Shown piece by piece: positions 46,101 through 57,330 of a stretch of DNA of 64,000 nt. Source of the DNA: Bos javanicus. Lineage: Eukaryota > Chordata > Mammalia > Artiodactyla > Bovidae. The position numbers and the translations under genes were made by a program. The stretch covers positions 1 through 64,000 of the forward strand of contig NW_026894305.1 in NCBI RefSeq assembly GCF_032452875.1. The letters are read 5' to 3'. The notes below the pieces were generated by a model. The model was not told the origin of the DNA. It saw only the letters and a program-made list of their open reading frames with translations, and made no database searches. Every line of letters begins with the position of its first letter. The first letter of the stretch is position 1.

Positions 46101-49100
46101 GGCGATTATCAGGCAGCTGAGCAGGCATGAATCCTGCGGCCCAGCTGGGATTATCAGGCAGCTGAGCAGGCATGAATCCTGTGGCCCAGCTGGCGATTAT
46201 CAGGCAGCTGAGCAGGCATGAATCCTGCGGCCCAGCTGGCGTTATCAGGCAGCTGAGCAGGCATGAATCCTGCGGCCCAGCTGGCGATTATCAGGCAGCT
46301 GAGCAGGCATGAATCCTGCGCCAGCTGGCGATTATCAGGCAGCTGAGCAGGCATGAATCCTGCGGCCCAGCTGGCGATTATCAGGCAGCTGAGCAGGCAT
46401 GAATCCTGCGGCCCAGCTGGCATTATCAGGCAGCTGAGCAGGCATGAATCAGCTGGCGATTATCAGGCAGCTGAGCAGGCATGAATCCTGCGGCCCAGCT
46501 GGCGATTATCAGGCAGCTGAGCAGGCATGAATCCTGCGGCCCAGCTGGCGATTATCAGGCAGCTGAGCAGGCATGAATCCTGCGGCCCAGCTGGCGATTA
46601 TCAGGCAGCTGAGCAGGCATGATCCCGCACCTCAGCAGGCACTGATCACGTGCCTGCATGCAGTGGGTGACTGAGAGGCGCTGATCATGTGACTGCTCAT
46701 GTGCTGATCAGGTAGCTCTCCTGCACGGATCATGTGCCTCAGCAGGCAAGAATCAGCAGCTGAGCAGGCATGAATCCTGCGGCCCAGCTGGCGATTATCA
46801 GGCAGCTGAGCAGGCATGAATCCTGCGGCCCAGCTGGCGATTATCAGGCAGCTGAGCAGGCATGAATCCTGCGGCCCAGCTGGCGATTATCAGGCAGCTG
46901 AGCAGGCATGAATCCTGCGGCCCAGCTGGCGATTATCAGGCAGCTGAGCAGGCATGAATCCTGCGGCCCAGCTGGCATTATCAGGCAGCTGAGCAGGCAT
47001 GAATCCTGCGGCCCAGCTGGCTATCAGGCAGCTGAGCAGGCATGAATCCTGCGGCCCAGCTGGCGTTATCAGGCAGCTGAGCAGGCATGAATCCTGCGCC
47101 CAGCTGGCGATTATCAGGCAGCTGAGCAGGCATGAATCCTGCGGCCCAGCTGGCGATTATCAGGCAGCTGAGCAGGCATGAATCCTGCGGCCCAGCTGGC
47201 GATTATCAGGCAGCTGAGCAGGCATGAATCCTGCGGCCCAGCTGGCGATTATCAGGCAGCTGAGCAGGCATGAATCCTGCGGCCCAGCTGGCGATTATCA
47301 GGCAGCTGAGCAGGCATGAATCCTGCGGCCCAGCTGGCGATTATCAGGCAGCTGAGCAGGCATGAATCCTGCGGCCCAGCTGGCGTTATCAGGCAGCTGA
47401 GCAGGCATGAATCCTGCGGCCCAGCTGGCGATTATCAGGCAGCTGAGCAGGCATGAATCCTGCGGCCCAGCTGGCGATTATCAGGCAGCTGAGCAGGCAT
47501 GAATCCTGCGGCCCAGCTGGCGATTATCAGGCAGCTGAGCAGGCTGATCCTCAGCAGGCACTGATCACGTGCCTGTCATGCAGTGATCAGGTGACTGAGA
47601 GGCGCTGATCATGTGACTGCTCATGCTGATCAGGTAGCTCTCCTGCACGGATCATGTGCCTCAGCAGGCAAGAATCAAGCAGCTGAGCAGGCATGAATCC
47701 TGCGGCCCAGCTGGCGATTATCAGGCAGCTGAGCAGGCATGAATCCTGCGGCCCAGCTGGCGATTATCAGGCAGCTGAGCAGGCATGAATCCTGCGGCCC
47801 AGCTGGCGATTATCAGGCAGCTGAGCAGGCATGAATCCTGCGGCCCAGCTGGCGATCAGGCAGCTGAGCAGGCATGAATCCTGCGGCCCAGCTGGCGATT
47901 ATCAGGCAGCTGAGCAGGCATGAATCCTGCGGCCCAGCCATTATCAGGCAGCTGAGCAGGCATGAATCCTGCGGCCCAGCTGGCGATTATCAGGCAGCTG
48001 AGCAGGCATGAATCCTGCGGCCCAGCTGGCGATTATCAGGCAGCTGAGCAGGCATGAATCCTGCGGCCCAGCTGGCGATTATCAGGCAGCTGAGCAGGCA
48101 TGAATCCTGCGGCCCAGCTGGCGATTATCAGGCAGCTGAGCAGGCATGATCCTGCGGCCCAGCTGGGATTATCAGGCAGCTGAGCAGGCATGAATCCTGG
48201 CCCAGCTGGGATTATCAGGCAGCTGAGCAGGCATGAATCCCGCGGCCCAGCTGGCGATTATCAGGCAGCTGAGCAGGCATGAATCCTGCGGCCCAGCTGG
48301 CGATTATCAGGCAGCTGAGCAGGCATGAATCCTGCGGCCCAGCTGGTTATCAGGCAGCTGAGCAGGCATGAATCCTGCGGCCCAGCTGGCGATTATCAGG
48401 CAGCTGAGCAGGCGCTGATCCCGCACCTCAGCAGGCACTGATCACGTGCCTGTCATGCAGTGATCTGACTGAGAGGCGCTGATCATGTGACTGCTGCAGG
48501 CAGCTGGGCTCTCCTGCACGGATCATGTGCCTCAGCAGGCAAGAATCAGGCAGCTGAGCAGGCATGAATCCTGCGGCCCAGCTGGCGATTATCAGGCAGC
48601 TGAGCAGGCATGAATCCTGCGGCCCAGCTGGCGATTATCAGGCAGCTGAGCAGGCATGAATCCTGCGGCCCAGCTGGCGATTATCAGGCAGCTGAGCAGG
48701 CATGAATCCCGCGGCCCAGCTGGCGATTATCAGGCAGCTGAGCAGGCATGAATCCTGCGGCCCAGCTGGCGATTATCAGGCAGCTGAGCAGGCATGAATC
48801 CTGCGGCCCAGCTGGCGATCATCAGGCAGCTGAGCAGGCGCTGATCCCGCACCAGCAGGCACTGATCACGTGCCTGTCATGCAGTGATCAGGTGACTGAG
48901 AGGCGCTGATCAGGACTGCTCATGTGCTGATCAGGTAGCTCTCCTGCACGGATCATGTGCTCAGCAGGCAAGAATCAGGCAGCTGAGCAGGCATGAATCC
49001 TGCGGCCCAGCTGGCGATTATCAGGCAGCTGAGCAGGCATGAATCCTGCGGCCCAGCTGGCGATTATCAGGCAGCTGAGCAGGCATGAATCCTGCGGCCC

Positions 49101-49635
49101 AGCTGGCGATTATCAGGCAGCTGAGCAGGCATGAATCCTGCGGCCCAGCTGGCGATTATCAGGCAGCTGAGCAGGCATGAATCCTGCGGCCCAGCTGGCG
49201 ATTATCAGGCAGCTGAGCAGGCATGAATCCTGCGGCCCAGCTGGCGATTATCAGGCAGCTGAGCAGGCATGAATCCTGCGGCCCAGCTGGCGATTATCAG
49301 GCAGCTGAGCAGGCATGAATCCTGCGGCCCAGCTGGCGATTATCAGGCAGCTGAGCAGGCATGAATCCTGCGGCCCAGCTGGCGATTATCAGGCAGCTGA
49401 GCAGGCATGAATCCTGCGGCCCAGCTGGCGATTATCAGGCAGCTGAGCAGGCATGAATCCTGCGGCCCAGCTGGCGATTATCAGGCAGCTGAGCAGGCGC
49501 TGATCCCGCACCTCAGCAGGCACTGATCACGTGCCTGTCATGCAGTGATCAGGTGACTGAGAGGCGCTGATCATGTGACTGCTCATGTGCTGATCAGGTA
49601 GCTCTCCTGCACGGATCATGTGCCTCAGCAGGCAA
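43166..49635 (+). repeat. irregularly spaced domain right of the boundary
   Basis: Spacers lie at 43,935-44,067, 45,006-45,138, 45,298-45,426, 45,879-46,013, 46,620-46,749, 47,545-47,671, 48,416-48,542, 48,842-48,971 and 49,501-49,635. Intervals are 1,071, 292, 581, 741, 925, 871, 426 and 659 bp, with no order matching the domains to the left. Point variants are common at 43.3-44.9 kb, for example CAGGCCGTTGAGC near 43,370 and CCTGCTGACGATT near 44,560. CGGTT dimers reappear at about 44,890. Confidence 0.84.
48416..48542 (+). repeat. spacer with altered S4-S5 junction
   Basis: S1 and S2 are normal, S3 has lost four bases (GATCTGACTGAGAGG), and the S4-S5 junction reads GACTGCTGCAGGCAGCTGGG before CTCTCCTGC. 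The GATCA start of S5 is missing. Confidence 0.78.
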
Positions 49636-52600
49636 GAATCAAGCAGCTGAGCAGGCATGAATCCTGCGGCCCAGCTGGCGATTATCAGGCAGCTGAGCAG
49701 GCATGAATCCTGCGGCCCAGCTGGCGATTATCAGGCAGCTGAGCAGGCATGAATCCTGCGGCCCAGCTGGCGATTATCAGGCAGCTGAGCAGGCATGAAT
49801 CCTGCGGCCCAGCTGGCGATTATCAGGCAGCTGAGCAGGCATGAATCCTGCGGCCCAGCTGGCGATTATCAGGCAGCTGAGCAGGCATGAATCCTGCGGC
49901 CCAGCTGGCGATTATCAGGCAGCTGAGCAGGCATGAATCCTGCGGCCCAGCTGGCGATTATCAGGCAGCTGAGCAGGCATGAATCCTGCGGCCCAGCTGG
50001 CTGATCAGGCAGCTGAGCAGGCATGAATCCTGCGGCCATCAGGCAGCTGAGCAGGCATGAACTGCGGCCCAGCTGGCGATTATCAGGCAGCTGAGCAGGC
50101 ATGAATCCTGCGGCCCAGCTGGCGATATCAGGCAGCTGAGCAGGCATGAATCCTGCGGCCCAGCTGGCGATTATCAGGCAGCTGAGCAGGCATGAATCCT
50201 GCGGCCCAGCTGGCGATTATCAGGCAGCTGAGCAGGCATGAATCCTGCGGCCCAGCTGGCGATTATCAGGCAGCTGAGCAGGCATGAATCCTGCGGCCCA
50301 GCTGGCGATTATCAGGCAGCTGAGCAGGCATGAATCCTGCGGCCCAGCTGGCGATTATCAGGCAGCTGAGCAGGCATGAATCCTGCGGCCCAGCTGGCGA
50401 TTAGGCAGCTGAGCAGGCATGAATCCTGCGGCCCAGCTGGCGATTATCAGGCAGCTGAGCAGGCATGAATCCTGCGGCCCAGCTGGCGATTATCAGGCAG
50501 CTGAGCAGGCATGAATCCTGCGGCCCAGCTGGCGATTATCAGGCAGCTGAGCAGGCATGAATCCTGCGGCCCAGCTGGCGATTATCAGGCAGCTGAGCAG
50601 GCATGAATCCCGCGGCCCAGCTGGCGATTATCAGGCAGCTGAGCAGGCATGAATCCTGCGGCCCAGCTGGCGATTATCAGGCAGCTGAGCAGGCATGAAT
50701 CCTGCGGCCCAGCTGGCGATTATCAGGCAGCTGAGCAGGCATGAATCCTGCGGCCCAGCTGGCGTTATCAGGCAGCTGAGCAGGCATGAATCCTGCGGCC
50801 CAGCTGGCGATTATCAGGCAGCTGAGCAGGCATGAATCCTGCGGCCCAGCTGGCGATTATCAGGCAGCTGAGCAGGCATGAATCCTGCGGCCCAGCTGGC
50901 GATTATCAGGCAGCTGAGCAGGCATGAATCCTGCGGCCCAGCTGGCGATTATCAGGCAGCTGAGCAGGCATGAACTGCGGCCCAGCTGGCGATTATCAGG
51001 CAGCTGAGCAGGCATGAATCCTGCGGCCCAGCTGGCGATTATCAGGCAGCTGAGCAGGCATGAATCCCGCGGCCCAGCTGGCGATTATCAGGCAGCTGAG
51101 CAGGCGCTGATCCCGCACCTCAGCAGGCACTGATCACGTGCCTGTCATGCAGTGATCAGGTGACTGAGAGGCGCTGATCATGTGACTGCCTGTGCTGATC
51201 AGGTAGCTCTCCTGCACGGATCATGTGCCTCAGCAGGCAAGAATCAAGCAGCTGAGCAGGCATGAAAGGCAGCTGAGAGGCGCTGAACTGCGGCCTGGCT
51301 GGATTATCAGGCAGCTGAGCAGGCATGAATCCCGCGGCCCAGCTGGCGATTATCAGGCAGCTGAGCAGGCATGAATCCTGCGGCCCAGCTGGGATTATCA
51401 GGCAGCTGAGCAGGCATGAATCCTGCGGCCCAGCTGGCGGATCAGGCAGCTGAGCAGGCATGAATCCTGCGGCCCAGCTGGCGATTATCAGGCAGCTGAG
51501 CAGGCATGAATCCTGCGGCCCAGCCTGGGTTATCAGGCAGCTGAGCAGGCATGAATCCTGCGGCCCAGCTGGCGATTATCAGGCAGCTGAGCAGGCATGA
51601 ATCCTGCGGCCCAGCTGGCGATTATCAGGCAGCTGAGCAGGCATGAATCCTGCGGCCCAGCTGGCGATTATCAGGCAGCTGAGCAGGCGCTGATCCCGCA
51701 CCTCAGCAGGCACTGATCACGTGCCTGTCATGCAGTGATCAGGTGACTGAGAGGCGCTGATCATGTGACTGCTCATGTGCTGATCAGGTAGCTCTCCTGC
51801 ACGGATCATGTGCCTCAGCAGGCAAGAATCAAGCAGCTGAGCAGGCATGAATCCTGCGGCCCAGCTGGCGATTATCAGGCAGCTGAGCAGGCATGAATCC
51901 TGCGGCCCAGCTGGCGATTATCAGGCAGCTGAGCAGGCATGAATCCTGCGGCCCAGCTGGCGATTATCAGGCAGCTGAGCAGGCATGAATCCTGCGGCCC
52001 AGCTGGGCGATTATCAGGCAGCTGAGCAGGCATGAATCCTGCGGCCCAGCTGGCGATTATCAGGCAGCTGAGCAGGCATGAATCCTGCGGCCCAGCTGGC
52101 GATCAGGCAGCTGAGCAGGCATGAATCCTGCGGTCCAGCTGGCGATTATCAGGCAGCTGAGCAGGCATGAATCCTGCCCAGCTGGGATCATCAGGCAGCT
52201 GAGCAGGCATGAATCCTGCGGCCCAGCTGGGTTATCAGGCAGCTGAGCAGGCATGAATCCTGCGGCCCAGCTGGCGTCATCAGGCAGCTGAGCAGGCATG
52301 AATCCTGCGGCCCAGCTGGCGGATTATCAGCTGAGCAGGCATGAATCCTGCGGCCCAGCTGGCGATTATCAGGCAGCTGAGCAGGCATGAATCCTGCGGC
52401 CCAGCTGGCGATTATCAGGCAGCTGAGCAGGCATGAATCCTGCGGCCCGCGGCGATTATCAGGCAGCTGAGCAGGCATGAATCCTGCGGCCCAGCTGGCG
52501 GTTATCAGGCAGCTGAGCAGGCATGAATCCCGGCCCAGCTGGCGATTATCAGGCAGCTGAGCAGGCATGAATCCTGCGGCCCAGCTGGCGGTTATCAGGC

Positions 52601-53209
52601 AGCTGGAGCAGGCATGAATCCTGCGGCCCAGCTGGCGATTATCAGGCAGCTGAGCAGGCATGAATCCTGCGGCCCAGCTGGCGATTATCAGGCAGCTGAG
52701 CAGGCATGAATCCCGCGGCCCAGCTGGCGATTATCAGGCAGCTGAGCAGGCATGAATCCTGCGGCCCAGCTGGATTATCAGGCAGCTGAGCAGGCATGAA
52801 TCCTGCGGCCCAGCTGGCGATTATCAGGCAGCTGAGCAGGCATGAATCCTGCGGCCCAGCTGGCGATTATCAGGCAGCTGAGCAGGCATGAATCCCGGCC
52901 CAGCTGGCGATTATCAGGCAGCTGAGCAGGCATGAATCCTGCGGCCCAGCTGGCGATTATCAGGCAGCTGAGCAGGCATGAATCCTGCGGCCCAGCTGGC
53001 GGTTATCAGGCAGCTGAGCAGGCATGAATCCTGCGGCCCAGCTGGCGATTATCAGGCAGCTGAGCAGGCATGAATCCTGCGGCCCAGCTGGCGATTATCA
53101 GGCAGCTGAGCAGGCATGAATCCTGCGGCCCAGCTGGCGATTATCAGGCAGCTGAGCAGGCATGAATCCTGCGGCCCAGCTGGCGATTATCAGGCAGCTG
53201 AGCAGGCGC
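49636..53209 (+). repeat. two long spacer-poor dimer runs
   Basis: The stretch 49,636-51,107 holds about 32 dimers with no spacer, the longest such run in the window. The stretch 51,826-53,209 holds about 30. Spacers lie between them at 51,108-51,240 and 51,691-51,825. Indels cluster at 49,990-50,060 and at 52,090-52,620, where units read GCGATCAGG, GGGATCATC, GGCGTCATC and GCGGCCCGCGGCG. Between these clusters the dimers are close to consensus. Confidence 0.86.
51241..51310 (+). repeat. scrambled dimer after a spacer
   Basis: A normal A' (GAATCAAGCAGC) is followed by ATGAAAGGCAGCTGAGAGGC, GCTGAACTGCGGCCTGG and CTGGATTATCAGG. The GAGAGGCGCTGA piece belongs to S3 and its junction with S4. This looks like a short patch of spacer copied into a dimer. 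Confidence 0.75.
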
Positions 53210-53549
53210 TGATCCCGCACCTCAGCAGGCACTGATCACGTGCCTGTCATGCAGTGATCAGGTGACTGAGAGGCTGATCATGTGACTGCTCATGTGCTGA
53301 TCAGGCAGCTCTCCTGCACGGATCATGTGCCCCAGCAGGCAAGAATCAAGCAGCTGAGCAGGCATGAATCCTGCGGCCCAGCTGGCGATTATCAGGCAGC
53401 TGAGCAGGCATGAATCCTGCGGCCCAGCTGGCGATTATCAGGCAGCTGAGCAGGCATGAATCCTGCGGCCCAGCTGGCGATTATCAGGCAGCTGAGCAGG
53501 CATGAATCCTGCGGCCCAGCTGGCGATTATCAGGCAGCTGAGCAGGCGC

Positions 53550-53674
53550 TGATCCCGCACCTCAGCAGGCACTGATCACGTGCCTGTCATGCAGTGATCA
53601 GGTGACTGAGGCTGATCATGTGAGCCTGCTCAGGCACAGGCAGGTCTCTCCCATGATCATGCCCTAGCATAAGA
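53550..53674 (+). repeat. strongly diverged spacer
   Basis: S1 to S3 are close to consensus, although S3 ends GACTGAGGCTGATC. S4-S6 read ATGTGAGCCTGCTCAGGC, ACAGGCAGGTCTCTCCC, ATGATCATGCCCTAGCATAA, and the A' start is reduced to GAAGGCAG. The right half has collected changes while the left half has not. Confidence 0.78.
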
Positions 53675-56158
53675 AGGCAGCTGAGCAGGCATGAATCCTG
53701 CGGCCCAGCTGGCGATTATCAGGCAGCTGAGCAGGCATGAATCCTGCGGCCCAGCTGGCGATTATCAGGCAGCTGAGCAGGCATGAATCCTGCGGCCCAG
53801 CTGGCGATTATCAGGCAGCTGAGCAGGCATGAATCCCGCGGCCCAGCTGGCGATTATCAGGCAGCTGAGCAGGCATGAATCCTGCGGCCCAGCTGGCGAT
53901 TATCAGGCAGCTGAGCAGGCATGAATCCTGCGGCCCAGCTGGCGATTATCAGGCAGCTGAGCAGGCATGAATCCTGCCCAGCTGGCGATTATCAGGCAGC
54001 TGAGCAGGCATGAATCCTGCGGCCCAGCTGGCGATTATCAGGCAGCTGAGCAGGCATGAATCCTGCGGCCCAGCTGGATTATCAGGCAGCTGAGCAGGCA
54101 TGAATCCCGCGGCCCAGCTGGCGATTATCAGGCAGCTGAGCAGGCATGAATCCCGCGGCCCAGCTGGCGATTATCAGCAGCTGAGCAGGCGCTGATCCCG
54201 CACCTCAGCAGGCACTGATCACGTGCCTGTCATGCAGTGATCAGGTGACTGAGAGGCGCTGATCATGTGACTGCTCATGTGCTGATCAGGTAGCTCTCCT
54301 GCACGGATCATGTGCCTCAGCAGGCAAGAATCAAGCAGCTGAGCAGGCATGAATCCTGCGGCCCAGCTGGCGATTATCAGGCAGCTGAGCAGGCATGAAT
54401 CCTGCGGCCCAGCTGGCGATTATCAGGCAGCTGAGCAGGCATGAATCCTGAGGCCCAGCTGGCGATTATCAGGCAGCTGAGCAGGCATGAATCCTGCGGC
54501 CCAGCTGGCGATTATCAGGCAGCCAGGCATGAAACCTGCGGCCCAGCTGGCATTATCAGGCAGCTGAGCAGGCATGAATCCTGCGGCCCAGCTGGCGATT
54601 ATCAGGCAGCTGAGCAGGCATGAATCCTGCGGCCCAGCTGGCGATTATCAGGCAGCTGAGCAGGCATGAATCCTGCGGCCCAGCTGGCGATTATCAGGCA
54701 GCTGAGCAGGCATGAATCCTGCGGCCCAGCTGGCGATTATCAGGCAGCTGAGCAGGCATAAATCCTGCGGCCCAGCTGGCGATTATCAGGCAGCTGAGCA
54801 GGCATGAATCCTGCGGCCCAGCTGGCGATTATCAGGCAGCTGAGCAGGCATGAATCCTAAGGCCCAGCTGGCGATTATCAGGCAGCTGAGCAGGCATGAA
54901 TCCCAAGTGCCTAGCTGGCGATATCAGGCAGCTGAGCAGGCATGAATCCTGCGGCCAGCTGGCATTATCAGGCAGCTGAGCAGGCATGAATCCTGGCCCA
55001 GCTGGGATTATCAGGCAGCTGAGCAGGCATGAATCCTGCGGCCCAGCTGGCGATGATCAGGCAGCTGAGCAGGCATGAATCCTGCGGCCCAGCTGGCGAT
55101 TATCAGGCAGCTGAGCAGGCATGATCCCGCACTCAGCAGGCACTGATCACGTGCCTGTCATGCAGTGATCAGGTGACTGAGAGGCGCTGATCATGTGACT
55201 GCTCATGTGCTGATCAGGTAGCTCTCCTGCACGGATCATGGCCTCAGCAGGCAAGAATCAGGCAGCTGAGCAGGCATGAATCCTGCGGCCCAGCTGGCGA
55301 TTATCAGGCAGCTGAGCAGGCATGAATCCTGCGGCCCAGCTGGCGATTATCAGGCAGCTGAGCAGGCATGAATCCTGCGGCCCAGCTGGTGGTTATCAGG
55401 CAGCTGAGCAGGCATGAATCCCGCGGCCCAGCTGGCGATTATCAGGCAGCTGAGCAGGCATGAATCCTGCGGCCCAGCTGGCGATTATCAGGCAGCTGAG
55501 CAGGCATGAATCCTGCGGCCCAGCTGGCGGTTATCAGGCAGCTGAGCAGGCGATGATCCCCCAGCTCAGCAGGCAGCTGATCACGTGCCTGTCAGGCAGT
55601 GATCAGGTGACTGAGGCGCTGATCATGTGACTCATGTGCTGATCAGGTAGCTCTCCTGCACGGATCATGCGCCTCAGCTGGCAAGAATCAGGCAGCTGAG
55701 CAGGCATGAATCCTGCGGCCCAGCTGGCGAATATCAGGCAGCTGAGCAGGCATGAATCCTGCGGCCCAGCTGGCGATTATCAGGCAGCTGAGCAGGCATG
55801 AATCCTGCGGCCCAGCTGGCGATTATCAGGCAGCTGAGCAGGCATGAATCCTGCGGCAGCTGGCTTATTATCAGGCAGCTGAGCAGGCATGAATCCTGCG
55901 GCTCAGCTGGCGATTATCAGGCAGCTGAGCAGGCATGAATCCTGCGGCCCAGCTGGCGAAGATCAGGCAGCTGAGCATGCATGAATCCTGCGGCCCAGCT
56001 GATTATCAGGCAGCTGAGCAGGCATGAGTCCCAAGGCCCAGCTGGCGGTTATCAGGCAGCTGAGCAGGCATGAATCCTGCGGCCCAGCTGGCGATTATCA
56101 GGCAGCTGAGCAGGCATGAATCCTGCTGCCCAGCTGGCGATTATCAGGCAGCTGAGCA

Positions 56159-56294
56159 TGGATCTCCGGACTTAGCAGGTACTGATCACGTGCCTGTCAA
56201 GCAGTGATCAGGTGACTGAGAGGCGCTGATCATGTGACTGCTCATGTGCTGATCAGGTAGCTCTCCTGCACGGATCATGTGCCTCAGCAGGCAA
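56159..56294 (+). repeat. spacer with diverged S1
   Basis: S1 reads TGGATCTCCGGACTTAGCAG, unlike any other copy, and the A monomer before it is cut short (CTGAGCATGG). S2-S6 are normal apart from GTCAAGCAG in S2. The A' after it is followed by an extra A fragment (ATGAATCAGGCAGC). Confidence 0.78.
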
Positions 56295-57280
56295 GAATCA
56301 AGCAGCTGAGCAGGCATGAATCAGGCAGCTGAGCAGGCATGAATCCTGCGGCCCAGCTGGCGATTATCAGGCAGCTGAGCAGGCATGAATCCTGCGGCCC
56401 AGCTGGCGATTATCAGGCAGCTGAGCAGGCATGAATCCTAGGGCCCAGCTGGCGATTATCAGGCAGCTGAGCAGGCATGAATCCCGTGGCCCAGCTGGCG
56501 ATTATCAGGCAGCTGAGCAGGCATGAATCCTGCGGCCCAGCTGGCGATTATCAGGCAGCTGAGCAAGCATGAATCCTGCGGCCCAGCTGGCGATTATCAG
56601 GCAGCTGAGCAGGCATGAATCCCGGCCCAGCTGGATTATCAGGCAGCTGAGCAGGCATGAATCCCGCGGCCCAGCTGGCGATCAGGCAGCTGAGCAGGCA
56701 TGAATCCTGCCCAGCTGGCGGTTATCAGGCAGCTGAGCAGGCATGAATCCTGCGGCCCAGCTGGGGTTATCAGGCAGCTGAGCAGGCATGAATCCTGCGG
56801 CCTAGCTGGGTTATCAGGCAGCTGAGCAGGCATGAATCCTGCTGCCCAGCTGGCGATTAAGGCAGCTGAGCAGGCATGAATCCTGCGGCCCAGCTGGCGG
56901 TGATCAGGCAGCTGAGCAGGCATGAATCCTGCGGCCCAGCTGGCGATTATCAGGCAGCTGAGCAGGCATGAATCCTGCGGCCCAGCTGGCGATTATCAGG
57001 CAGCTGAGCAGGCATGAATCCCGCGGCCCAGCTGGCGAATATCAGGCAGCTGAGCAGGCGCTGATCCCGCACTCAGCAGGCACTGATCACGTGCCTGCCT
57101 GCAGTGATCAGGTGACTGAGAGGCGCTGACTGCGTGACTGCTCATGTGCTGATCAGGTAGCTCTCCTGCACGGATCATGGCCCAGCAGGCAAGAATCAGG
57201 CAGCTGAGCAGGCATGAATCCTGCGGCCCAGCTGGCGATTATCAGGCAGCTGAGCAGGCATGAATCCTGCGGCCCAGCTG

Positions 57281-57330
57281 GCTTATCAGGCAGCTGCATG
57301 AATCCTGATCAGGCAGCTGAGCAGGCAGGA
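57281..57330 (+). repeat. cluster of truncated dimers
   Basis: Units read CTGGCTTATCAGGCAGC, then TGCATGAATCCTGATCAGG, then CAGCTGAGCAGGCAGGAATCC. One A has lost its GAGCAGG and one B has lost about 18 bases. No foreign sequence is present. Confidence 0.78.

Noticed and set aside
52191..52661. Minus-strand open frame of 156 codons
   Set aside because: It translates the repeat in rotating frames (MPAQLPDNRQLGRR, SCLLSCLI, ASWAAGF) and stays open only through local indels. It has no independent codon pattern.
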